A DNA stretch of 64,000 bases from Brevibacillus invocatus. GTDB lineage: Bacteria; Bacillota; Bacilli; Brevibacillales; Brevibacillaceae. Location: the NCBI RefSeq assembly GCF_003710915.1, contig NZ_RHHR01000051.1:1-64000 (forward strand). The letters run 5' to 3'. Position numbers and translations under genes: made by a program. The stretch's first letter is position 1. Each line of letters opens with the position of its first letter. The notes under the pieces were generated by a model. That model saw only the letters and a list, made by a program, of their open reading frames with translations. It was not told the DNA's origin and did not search any database. Shown piece by piece: positions 9,893-16,693 of this stretch.

Positions 9893-11122
9893 ATGAAAAA
9901 ACAGAAAAGATTGTCAATTCTTGCAGCAGCATTAACCGTTAGCGCACTGTTGGCTGGATGTGCCGGAGGCGGCGGACAGCAATCAGGTGGGGAAACACCC
10001 CAAAATAGCGGGGGATCCAGTGGAGGCGGCGGAGCGGCTGCAGCTGAAAAGCTGGTCATAGCCGTAGTAGGTCCGATGTCAGGTCAATACTCCGATTACG
10101 GAAGTACAGCCAAAGCAGGGGCGGAATATGCGTTAAAGGAAAAGCAGGAAGCGTTTAAGCAACTCGGTTTCGATGTACAGCTCTCCTCTCAAGATGACCA
10201 GGCTGACCCGAAACAAGGCGTAGCTGTCGCGCAAATGCTGATCTCCAATCCCGATGTAGTCGGCGTTGTCGGACACGCTACGACAGGTGCATCCGTCACG
10301 GCAGCCGCGCAATATGAGCAAGAGAGCCTCGTCATGGTATCTCCATCGGCAACCGGCTCTGACTTGACTGAGCAAGGCAAAAAGGTTGTGCACCGCATCT
10401 GTGCACGCGATGACCAACAGGGTTCTAAAGCCGCGATTTTTGCGAAAAATACATTGGGTGTGAAGAACGCCTTCTTGATGCACGACAAGCAAGCATACGG
10501 TCAAGGTTTGGCAGACGAAGTGAAAAAGCAGTTCGAGAAGGATGGCGTACAAGTACTTGGCTTTGAAGGTGTGACAGCAGGCGAGAAAGATTATGGTGCT
10601 GTACTCAACCAAATCCTCGCTACAAATCCGGAAATGATTTACTTCGGCGGTTATTACTCCGATGCCGGAATCATCGTGAAGCAGGCACGTGAAAAAGGCT
10701 TTACCGGAATCTTCATGGGTGGAGATGGCTACGATTCTGCTGACCTGGTGAAAATCGCTGGCGCTGAAAATGCCAATAACGTCGTATTCACTTCGACGGT
10801 TGGCGATGTAGGAGCCACTGAGGAAGGCAAGAAGTGGATCGCAGACTTTGAGCAGGCAACCGGCAACAAGGTGGGAATCTTTACGTCCTTCGGCTATGAT
10901 TCCATGGGCGTGATGCTGAATGGTCTGGAAGAGGCGATCAAGGCGAATGGCGGCAAGAAGCCGACGCGTGAACAAGTGCTGGAAGCTGTTCACAAAACGA
11001 AAGAGTACAAAGGGAAATTTGTAAATGTGACCTTCAACGACAAAGGTGACAACGAATTCGCGTCCGTCTACGTGTACAAATACGAAAACGGTCAAAAAGT
11101 GTACATCGGTGAAGCGAAGTAA
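9893..11122 (+). CDS. ABC transporter substrate-binding lipoprotein, branched-chain amino acid (LivJ) type
   Basis: A 409-residue lipoprotein. The signal peptide ends in LLAGC with the lipidated cysteine at residue 23, followed by a Gly/Ser-rich linker. The two-lobed periplasmic-binding fold of the LivJ family is evident from VVGPMSGQYSDYGSTAKAG, VVGVVGHATTGASVTAAAQ, LMHDKQAYGQGLADEVKK and GGDGYDSADLVK. Ligands in the family are branched-chain amino acids, amides or urea; which one cannot be told. No permease or ATPase gene is adjacent, so it must use components encoded elsewhere. ATG 9893 lies behind AAAGGGGG; an upstream in-frame ATG would spoil the signal peptide. Confidence 0.92.
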   Translation: MKKQKRLSILAAALTVSALLAGCAGGGGQQSGGETPQNSGGSSGGGGAAAAEKLVIAVVGPMSGQYSDYGSTAKAGAEYALKEKQEAFKQLGFDVQLSSQDDQADPKQGVAVAQMLISNPDVVGVVGHATTGASVTAAAQYEQESLVMVSPSATGSDLTEQGKKVVHRICARDDQQGSKAAIFAKNTLGVKNAFLMHDKQAYGQGLADEVKKQFEKDGVQVLGFEGVTAGEKDYGAVLNQILATNPEMIYFGGYYSDAGIIVKQAREKGFTGIFMGGDGYDSADLVKIAGAENANNVVFTSTVGDVGATEEGKKWIADFEQATGNKVGIFTSFGYDSMGVMLNGLEEAIKANGGKKPTREQVLEAVHKTKEYKGKFVNVTFNDKGDNEFASVYVYKYENGQKVYIGEAK

Positions 11123-11136
11123 GAGAAGGATGCTTG

Positions 11137-11166
11137 AAAGCCCTGGGGAAGCTCTCCAGGGCTTTG
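11137..11166. terminator. Terminator after the LivJ-like gene
   Basis: The stem AAAGCCCTGG / CCAGGGCTTT is nearly symmetrical and may serve the convergent small gene as well. Confidence 0.8.
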
Positions 11167-11193
11167 TTGTGACAGGGGGAGGAAAACCTGCGC

Positions 11194-11328
11194 TTAGATG
11201 CCTTGCTTGCTCGGCAGGCGTTTTTCCGGGTGGCCATAGCCTTGATGCTTTCGGCTGCGCATATTTTTTTCCTGAGCTTCGTGAATCTTGGCAACGAATT
11301 GGCTTGTACTCATCTTGGTAAAATCCAT
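11194..11328 (-). CDS. Small DUF4023-like protein
   Basis: A 44-residue, basic, hydrophilic protein: a short helix (TSQFVAKIHEAQEKN) followed by a Lys/Gly/Pro tail (HQGYGHPEKRLPSKQ). The pattern of a helical EFV-K-EAQ segment then GKGNP/KLP resembles the short DUF4023 proteins of spore formers, whose function is unknown. The ATG is preceded by GGAGGTG at 5 nt, which strongly supports translation. The family call is from memory of the motif pattern. Confidence 0.7.
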   Translation of the reverse strand: MDFTKMSTSQFVAKIHEAQEKNMRSRKHQGYGHPEKRLPSKQGI

Positions 11329-11526
11329 CTGACACCTCCAAAAGGGTATGGCATGCGTTATTAGGATGTCCTGTTTCTGCGGAAGACAGTCTATCGCTCT
11401 CTTGATGAAGAGCAGAATTCAGAAATATTCACGAATTTGGAAGAACCAAGCATGCTAGTTAGGGGGAGATATCAGCTATAATAGGAGTAAAGAGATAAGT
11501 GAGTATGAATGATGGAGGTTATGAGC

Positions 11527-11673
11527 ATGTCAACCGGATTTATTGCCGTATTGGTCATTATGTCGGTGTTAATCATATGGGTCTCCATTTGGGTGACGAA
11601 CAAGGCATATGGTCGCAAACCGGATACGATTGATCCCATTAAGCCAGAACATGAAAATAAGATGAACAATTAG
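11527..11673 (+). CDS. Small single-pass membrane protein (YtzI-like)
   Basis: A 48-residue protein with one N-terminal transmembrane helix (about residues 4-24, GFIAVLVIMSVLIIWVSIWV) and a short polar tail containing TNKAYGRKPDTIDPI. The NKAY...DPI pattern resembles YtzI of B. subtilis, a protein of unknown function. ATG 11527 is preferred over 11521 because GGAGG (11514-11518) is then 8 nt away. It is followed by a terminator. Confidence 0.65.
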   Translation: MSTGFIAVLVIMSVLIIWVSIWVTNKAYGRKPDTIDPIKPEHENKMNN

Positions 11674-11693
11674 GTCGTTGCCACTTCAATGAA

Positions 11694-11730
11694 AAAAGCA
11701 GCCATCCATTTATTGAGGTGGCTGCTTTTC
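11694..11730. terminator. Bidirectional terminator
   Basis: The stem AGCAGCCA / TGGCTGCT has an A-run on the left and TTTT on the right, serving both convergent small genes. Confidence 0.85.
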
Positions 11731-11737
11731 GTGTTTG

Positions 11738-11983
11738 TTATTCGTATGTGCCGATCAGCTTGACAGCTTCTTCAACGAAAGAGGTGTCAATGTTATTGTT
11801 AACATCAAACTCACCGACTGTACCTCCATTGTTTCGGTGGTACTCATATTGGAGCATGCGAGCAATATCCGTAATGGAAATCGTGGAGTATGTCTGGGTT
11901 TCCATGAGCTTTAAAAGCGATAAGATGATCCATTCCTTCGATTGTTGGGAGCGGCTAATACGGTTGATCAACAAACGTGACAC
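11738..11983 (-). pseudogene. Probable remnant of a TetR-family regulator
   Basis: An 81-residue frame read from GTG 11983. Residues about 12-45 (SQQSKEWIILSLLKLMETQTYSTISITDIAR) match the first two helices of TetR DNA-binding domains. The recognition helix with its usual NxSTFYxHF-type motif and the whole ligand domain are missing; instead a short unrelated tail follows. The gene is therefore probably decayed, although a short expressed protein cannot be ruled out. It lies next to another disrupted gene (the split binding protein), which suggests a locus under weak selection. Confidence 0.55.
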
Positions 11984-12153
11984 ATCCTTGATTTTGTCTA
12001 TTTTCAGAGCAAAAGGTACAAAAGGAATTGAAAATACGAGAAAAAAGGGGTAGTGTTACAATTGTAACATTGGAACCGCCCCATGCGCACCGGGAGAACA
12101 GGTAAGGAGGCAGACCATCTACATAACGCCTATTTTTTTTAACATTTTTTAAT

Positions 12154-12168
12154 TGATAATGATACTCA
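12154..12168 (+). promoter_or_regulatory. Fur-like box upstream of the split binding-protein gene
   Basis: TGATAATGATACTCA matches the 7-1-7 Fur consensus TGATAATNATTATCA at 12 of 14 defined positions. It lies 39 bp before the start codon, so iron repression is expected. Confidence 0.75.
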
Positions 12169-12206
12169 TTGTTACTTAAAGTGATCAATTAGAGGAGGAG
12201 AAATCG

Positions 12207-12653
12207 ATGTTGTCCAAAGGAAGAGTATGGCTGTTCATGACACTCATCATGTCGCTTCTGGTGGCTGGTTGCGGAGGAGGCACGCAAAGTGCGGCACCGC
12301 CAGCAGCCGAACAGACAGCTCCACAGCAAAGCACCCCGGCAGAAAGCAATGCACAGTCGGCAGCAGAGGAGACACGTACCATTACCCACGCGATGGGGGA
12401 GACTGTCGTCAAGGGAACGCCGCAGCGGGTCGTCGTCTTGACCACTCAAGGTACGGAAAGTCTACTTGTCTTGGGGATCAAGCCTGTGGGTGCGGTGAAG
12501 TCATGGATCGGGAATCCTTGGTTTGACCATATCAAGGATCAAATGGATGGGGTAGAAGTAGTAGGAGATGAGGTACAGCCCAACGTAGAATTGATTGCGA
12601 GTCTGAAGCCCGATCTGATTTTGGGCACCAAGGTTCGTCAGGAAAAAATCTAT
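12207..12653 (+). pseudogene. Siderophore-binding lipoprotein, 5' part (split by an IS605-type element)
   Basis: The first 149 codons of a FecB/FhuD-type binding lipoprotein. The signal peptide ends LLVAGC with cysteine 22. Then come the Ser/Ala/Gln linker and the conserved TITHAMGETVVKGTPQRVVVLTTQGTE-like segment shared with the copies at 15506 and 32935. The reading frame is intact up to Tyr149 (KVRQEKIY) and is then cut by the mobile element at 12654-14305. The element supplies Leu-Ser-stop, so at most a truncated 151-residue protein can be made. RBS AGGAGGAG precedes the ATG. Confidence 0.9.
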
Positions 12654-12670
12654 CTAAGTTAAGCGAGAGT

Positions 12671-12696
12671 ACCCCCACTTCTATAAGTGGTGGGGT
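12671..12696. repeat. Left-end hairpin of the IS605-type element
   Basis: The stem ACCCCCACTT pairs with AAGTGG-T-GGGGT with one bulge around the loop CTAT. Its loop and stem closely copy the right-end hairpin at 14274-14296. Such imperfect hairpins are the TnpA recognition structures in this family. Confidence 0.8.
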
Positions 12697-12795
12697 GAAT
12701 CGCTTTTCTTTTTTCCTTCTTTTGCATATAATCAAAGAGAACAAAACGAACGTATGTTCCGTATGCAGAACGCTTGCAAAAGGAGGTGAAAACAC

Positions 12796-14256
12796 ATGCA
12801 CGACAAAGGTTCCTACCAAACCTACCAGATCTGGATCCAACCAGGACATCGGCTCTTTCCGTACTTTCAGCAGTTGTGTCAACAAGCCAAAAGCTTGTAC
12901 AACACCACGAACTTCTTCATTCGGCAGGTGTATACGGCTCTCACCCAAGGCAAGGAGCTTCAACCCCTCCAACAGGAAGTGATGGACCTCATTCATCAAC
13001 ATTTGGATGCAATGAATGAGAATCAATTTCTTGCCTTCCAGAAAAAGGTGGCAAAGGAAGGCATGAAGCCTGAGGAGCAGCGTAAAGACGTGAAAGCGAA
13101 CCTGTTTCCCCTTCCAATCAAGGAAGATCCGATGCTCAGCTACCACTTCCTCGATGCACTGTTCAAAGCGATGGGGCAGGAAAACTATCGAGCCTTACCG
13201 ACGCAAAGCAGTCAGAACATCATGAAAGTAGCGTTTCAAAATTGGAAGAGTTTTTTTGCCTTAATCAAGAAGTATAAGAGCAATCCAACTTCCTTGTCAG
13301 GAAAGCCACGGATTCCGAAGTATTGCCGTACTCCACAAAAAGAGTTCATTTTCACGAATCAGGATTGCGAAATCAAGAATCATCGGTTCTTGAAGCTTCC
13401 TTTTACGAAGCAACGGTTGAATATTGGGAAAGTGGGCTTTACAAACGGGAGGCTTATGCAAGTACGAGTGATTCCGTCCTACGGACGCTATGTGGTGGAA
13501 CTCATTTTTACTTGTGACGAGCAACCGCAACAGCATCCTTTGGATCGAGTGATGGCGATTGATCTGGGCATTGATAACCTTGCAACCATTGTGACCAATA
13601 CAGGCAGAACACCAACGTTGGTCAAGGGCAAAGTTGTCAAGTCGATCAATCAGTATTACAACAAGCAAAAGGCGTATTATGTTGGCATTTTGCGCCAAGG
13701 GAAGAAGTCGCATGAAGGACAAAAGACCTCGAAACGACTGGAATGTTTGCATCGCAAGCGATTTCTCAAAATCAAGGACATCTTCCATAAGGCAAGTCAT
13801 GCCATTGTGGAAATCGCTTTACAAGAGCAGATCGGAACGATTGTCATTGGTCATAACACCCAATGGAAAAGCGAATCCAATATGGGCAAAAGGAACAATC
13901 AATCGTTTTGCCACATTCCGCACAACCTGTTGATTCAAATGATTCGCTACAAGGCAAAGCGGTCAGGGATGACAACCATCGTGAGGGAAGAATCCTACAC
14001 TTCAAAAGCAAGCTTCCTGGATAACGACGACATCCCTACGTATGGTGAAAGCGATACAATCGCAACCTTTTCAGGGAAGCGAATTCACCGTGGCATGTAC
14101 CGTTGCGCAAACGGGACATTGATCAATGCTGATGTGAACGGAGCCTACAACATTTTGCGAAAAGAAGTTCCAAAGGTATTCGCTAATGGAATAGAGGGGT
14201 TGGACGGCCTGTCGGCTGTCGCTGTGTCAACTCCGCTTGTGTTAAGCGTCCGATAA
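12796..14256 (+). CDS. tnpB: TnpB, RNA-guided endonuclease of an IS605-type element
   Basis: A 486-residue protein. RuvC-I aspartate is D256 (MAIDLGIDNLAT) and RuvC-III aspartate is D446 (LINADVNGAYNILRK). The usual RuvC-II glutamate position is a glycine here (TIVIGHNTQW, G352). Glutamates 398/399 in VREESYTSKASF, about 47 residues before D446, may serve instead, as reported for Fanzor proteins and related TnpBs. The zinc-finger CxxC pairs normally between these motifs are missing; only one cysteine (YRCANG) is left. TnpB uses a right-end-derived RNA to cut DNA at the vacated donor site, which helps the element persist. ATG 12796 has AAAGGAGGTG 8 nt upstream. Confidence 0.93.
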   Translation: MHDKGSYQTYQIWIQPGHRLFPYFQQLCQQAKSLYNTTNFFIRQVYTALTQGKELQPLQQEVMDLIHQHLDAMNENQFLAFQKKVAKEGMKPEEQRKDVKANLFPLPIKEDPMLSYHFLDALFKAMGQENYRALPTQSSQNIMKVAFQNWKSFFALIKKYKSNPTSLSGKPRIPKYCRTPQKEFIFTNQDCEIKNHRFLKLPFTKQRLNIGKVGFTNGRLMQVRVIPSYGRYVVELIFTCDEQPQQHPLDRVMAIDLGIDNLATIVTNTGRTPTLVKGKVVKSINQYYNKQKAYYVGILRQGKKSHEGQKTSKRLECLHRKRFLKIKDIFHKASHAIVEIALQEQIGTIVIGHNTQWKSESNMGKRNNQSFCHIPHNLLIQMIRYKAKRSGMTTIVREESYTSKASFLDNDDIPTYGESDTIATFSGKRIHRGMYRCANGTLINADVNGAYNILRKEVPKVFANGIEGLDGLSAVAVSTPLVLSVR

Positions 14257-14321
14257 GGACGACACATAAGAAACCCCCACCTCTATAGGTGGTGGGAGTA
14301 TTCATACGCAGCTTTCAGCGA
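14170..14321 (+). ncRNA. Predicted omega/re-RNA (guide RNA of TnpB)
   Basis: In IS605-type elements the guide RNA comes from the 3' part of tnpB and the right end, and its last ~16 nt read out of the element into flanking DNA. Here that places the scaffold over about 14170-14305, including the hairpin at 14274-14296, and a guide starting ACGCAGCTTTCAGCGA at 14306. The 5' limit is a guess; only the position and hairpin are seen. Confidence 0.4.
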
Positions 14322-14872
14322 TTGCTCCGACCGTGTTTACAGAAAACCTGGGCGATAGCATGATCGAGAACTTTGAGTTGTATGCGAAAGCATTGAATAA
14401 AGAAGAAGACGGCAAAAAGGTGCTCGACGAATTTTATCAAAAAATCGAGGAAGCCAAGACAAAGCTAGGTGATAAAACCAAGCTGGAAATCTCCCTGGCA
14501 CGCTTTCAGCCAGGTAAAGTAAGAGTGTACTATAAGAACAATTTTGCAGGTGTGATGTTAGACAAGATGGGCTTTGCTAGACCGGAAGCGCAGAATAAGG
14601 ATGAATTTACCCAAGATCTCGCCAAAGAGCAAATGGCTGATCTGGATGGTGATGTCTTCTTTTACTTTACTTCCGATCGCGAGGGAGACACGGGAGCAAG
14701 CAAAACCGCGGAGGAATGGCTGAGTGACCCGCTTGCGCAGAATTTGAATGTAAAGAAAAAAGGACATGTCTATCAGGTGAATGAAGCGATTTGGAATTCG
14801 GCTGGAGGCATCATCGCGGCTGATCTGATGGTGAAGGATATCGAGAAGATTCTAGCGGATATTCAACCTTAG
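14306..14872 (+). pseudogene. Siderophore-binding lipoprotein, 3' part (split by an IS605-type element)
   Basis: The C-terminal 188 codons of the binding protein begun at 12207. It resumes with TQLSAIAPTVFTENLGD, aligning with SQLSAIAPTVFSEELSG of the 15506 copy, and continues through ARFQPGKVRVYYKNNFAGV to the conserved end VYQVNEAIWNSAGGIIAADL. The two halves total 337 residues, against 338 for the neighbouring paralogue. There are no other lesions, so the insertion is probably recent and excision would restore the gene. A GTG at 14333 could start a stray C-terminal fragment, but there is no good RBS. Confidence 0.9.
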
Positions 14873-14887
14873 GCAGGATAAGTAAAG

Positions 14888-14914
14888 AAGGACTGGAGAC
14901 TCCAGTCCTTTTTC
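14888..14914 (+). terminator. Terminator after the split binding-protein gene
   Basis: The perfect 10-bp stem AAGGACTGGA / TCCAGTCCTT with a 3-nt loop is followed by a T-run. Confidence 0.93.
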
Positions 14915-14994
14915 CCTGTCGAATTTACCAATATTTACGTAATGCACCAACGATCAACCAGTGAGATAATAGCAATGTAATCCATAACAACTAG

Positions 14995-15060
14995 TATAAT
15001 CCAACTTGGGGATTAGCGCTTTCGACTTAATTGATGCAGGAAGTCGGCGCTATTTTTTTT
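14995..15060 (+). ncRNA. Candidate short transcript: TATAAT box followed by a bulged terminator hairpin
   Basis: TATAAT at 14995-15000 is followed by a hairpin (TAGCGC/GCGCTA and CGACTT/AAGTCG with a 3-nt bulge, 15014-15052) and eight T. No open frame lies between. A transcript would be only about 55 nt. The -35 region is not recognisable, so expression is uncertain. Confidence 0.35.
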
Positions 15061-15122
15061 GCCCAACAAAAGGCATACCTACCTATATGTACATGCGAAA
15101 TAGCTCTAATATTCATGTATAC

Positions 15123-15198
15123 TATAATCATTCACGTACCCTTAACGTACTACCCCTGTACGTTACCCTTCCGTCTCGATTGCGGAAGGTTTTTTTTT
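15123..15198 (+). ncRNA. Second candidate short transcript with terminator
   Basis: TATAAT at 15123-15128 is followed by a small hairpin (AACGTAC/GTACGTT) and then by a terminator: CCTTCCG (15167-15173), loop, CGGAAGG (15183-15189) and nine T. There is no coding content. As with the unit just upstream, the -35 is poor. Confidence 0.35.
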
Positions 15199-15202
15199 CA
15201 CT

Positions 15203-15235
15203 AAAAAACCTCCGTTCACCAGAGAACGGAGGTTT
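15203..15235 (-). terminator. Terminator of tRNA-Arg
   Basis: The perfect 12-bp stem AAACCTCCGTTC / GAACGGAGGTTT has an A-run on its left, giving a T-run on the minus strand, 42 nt past the tRNA gene. Confidence 0.88.
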
Positions 15236-15276
15236 ACGTATACTACGCGAATACACATCGCGGCTTCGAACTAGTA

Positions 15277-15351
15277 TGGTACGCCTGAAGGGAATCGAAC
15301 CCCCGCACATGGTTCCGGAGACCATTGCTCTATCCACTGAGCTACAGGCGC
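15277..15351 (-). tRNA. tRNA-Arg (CCG)
   Basis: A 75-nt cloverleaf with encoded CCA (15277-15279). The anticodon loop CTCCGGA gives CCG, reading CGG codons. The acceptor stem is GCGCCTG with CAGGCGT (one G-T pair). It is a single-gene unit; a minus-strand TATAAT near 15373-15378 with TTGCAT 17 bp further upstream is a good promoter. Confidence 0.94.
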
Positions 15352-15450
15352 AAGAAAAGTGATACCTTCCTATTATAAAATATTGTTGACAGAGATGCAA
15401 TTGAAAAACGCGTTTTCAGTGGATTTTTTTCATGGGTGTGAACATATGCA

Positions 15451-15484
15451 GAAAGGGGGCGGTCGCGTGATGCAACTGCCCCTT
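15451..15484 (-). terminator. Probable terminator of the binding-protein gene at 15506
   Basis: On the minus strand AAGGGGCAGT pairs imperfectly with the ACCGCCCCCTT segment, followed by TTTC, 22 nt after the stop codon. Confidence 0.5.
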
Positions 15485-15505
15485 GTATTTATTCTGACTG
15501 ATTCC

Positions 15506-16522
15506 TTACTTTGAAAAGTGATTCACAATCTCGTCCACTAGCATGTTCGCTGCAAGGATTCCGCCACTCGTGTTCCAGATCACTTCGTTTACCTGAAAGA
15601 CTTGGTTGGTTTTCGCGGCATTGAGGTTTTTCCAGAGTGGATCATTGATCCATTCGTCCTTGTACTTAGCAGCATCCTTGTCATCGTAATCCGATACCCA
15701 GTAGAACAATACATCCCCGTCAGCGACAGCCATCTGTTCCTTCGCAATCACTTGCATGAATTCATCTTTATCCTGAGCGGCAGGACGGGCAAAGCCCAAT
15801 TGATTGAACAGCACACCGGCGAATGTATCTTTCATGTAGACGCGAACCTTTCCATTCAGGAAGCGAACGAGGGATACCTGGGTTTTGGTCTTTTCGCCCA
15901 ATTTTGTTTTGGCTTCTTCTACTCGCTTGTCAAAATCAGCTAAAAGAGCGTCGCCTTCCGCTTGTTTGTTCACGGCTTCCGCATAAAGCTTGAAGTTGGT
16001 TTTCCAGTTGCCGGACAGCTCTTCGGAAAAGACGGTAGGTGCAATCGCGGATAGCTGGGAGTAGACCTTTTCTTGACGAACCTTGTTTCCGAGGATGAGG
16101 TCTGGCTTCAGACTGGCAATCAGTTCGAGGTTGGGCTGTGTTTCCTCACCCAGCACGGTTACGTCCTGCATCTGGTCTTTGATGTGCTCATACCACGGCT
16201 CGCCTTGCCAGGATTTCACCGCTCCTACAGGCTTGATGCCGAGGGATAGCAGGGCTTCCGTTCCTTCGTTGGTGAGAATGACTACGCGAGTGGGAGTGCC
16301 TGTGATCGGGGTCTCTCCCATTGCATGCTTGATGGTGCGGGCTTCGCTTTTTGTCTCTGGTGCCGCACTTGCTTCCGCAGCAGGCGCAGAAGTGGCGGGC
16401 GTGGCGGCAGGCTGACTGCTCGAGGAGCTTTGACTGGCTCCTCCGCACCCGGTGACAAGAAGCATCAGCGATAATCCGATTGCACTTGCCAATTGAAAAG
16501 CTGGCTTGCGAACTAACTTCAT
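15506..16522 (-). CDS. Iron-siderophore ABC transporter substrate-binding lipoprotein (copy 2)
   Basis: A 338-residue lipoprotein. The signal peptide ends LLVTGC with cysteine 26, then a Ser/Ala/Pro linker. The FecB/TroA-type fold shows TIKHAMGETPITGTPTRVV-like, LKPDLILGNKVRQEKVY and VNEVIWNTSGGILAANMLVDE. It captures ferric siderophore outside the membrane and delivers it to a FecCD permease; the siderophore is unknown. It is closely related to the split copy at 12207 and the copy at 32935. It is read divergently from the permease pair at 16694-18743, with Fur-like boxes between. RBS GGGAGG lies 10 nt before the ATG. Confidence 0.95.
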   Translation of the reverse strand: MKLVRKPAFQLASAIGLSLMLLVTGCGGASQSSSSSQPAATPATSAPAAEASAAPETKSEARTIKHAMGETPITGTPTRVVILTNEGTEALLSLGIKPVGAVKSWQGEPWYEHIKDQMQDVTVLGEETQPNLELIASLKPDLILGNKVRQEKVYSQLSAIAPTVFSEELSGNWKTNFKLYAEAVNKQAEGDALLADFDKRVEEAKTKLGEKTKTQVSLVRFLNGKVRVYMKDTFAGVLFNQLGFARPAAQDKDEFMQVIAKEQMAVADGDVLFYWVSDYDDKDAAKYKDEWINDPLWKNLNAAKTNQVFQVNEVIWNTSGGILAANMLVDEIVNHFSK

Positions 16523-16553
16523 GAAGAAAACCTCCCAAAATCTTTATTGAAAT

Positions 16554-16568
16554 TAATTATCATTATCA
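16554..16568 (-). promoter_or_regulatory. Fur-like box for the binding-protein gene
   Basis: Read on the minus strand, TGATAATGATAATTA matches the 7-1-7 Fur consensus at 12 of 14 positions. It lies about 32 bp before the start codon at 16522. Confidence 0.75.
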
Positions 16569-16615
16569 CAATACATACTGTATAATTCAGGAAAAGGCAT
16601 GTCAATGATTATTTT

Positions 16616-16634
16616 GATAATAAGAATCATTATC
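16616..16634 (+). promoter_or_regulatory. Fur-like box for the permease operon
   Basis: GATAATAAGAATCATTATC closely follows the 19-bp Fur box GATAATGATAATCATTATC (16 of 19 positions). It lies about 60 bp before the first permease gene. Confidence 0.82.
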
Positions 16635-16693
16635 GTTGACTGAGTGGGAAATAGCCCCGTACAATACAGGTAATGTGTAGAAGAAAGAAGGGA

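Larger units (their letters stand above)
12654..14305 (+). mobile_element. TnpB-only IS200/IS605-type insertion element
   Basis: A 1652-bp insertion with no target duplication and no terminal inverted repeats. Each end carries a similar subterminal hairpin: 12671-12696 (ACCCCCACTT, loop CTAT) and 14274-14296 (CCCCCACCTCTATAGGTGG). These are the hallmarks of the single-strand transposing IS200/IS605 group. The only gene is tnpB; tnpA is absent, so movement needs TnpA in trans. Borders are fixed to within 2 bp (AT is shared at both junctions) by joining the two halves of the interrupted gene in frame. Confidence 0.9.

Noticed and set aside
10133-11341. A 402-codon minus-strand frame opposite the LivJ-like gene
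   Set aside because: No start signal or domain; the plus-strand lipoprotein explains the coding bias. The true minus-strand gene here is the 44-codon one at 11194-11328.
12796-14256. That the TnpB protein is a nuclease-dead TldR-type repressor
   Set aside because: Both RuvC aspartates and an alternative glutamate are present, and it lies inside intact-looking element ends.
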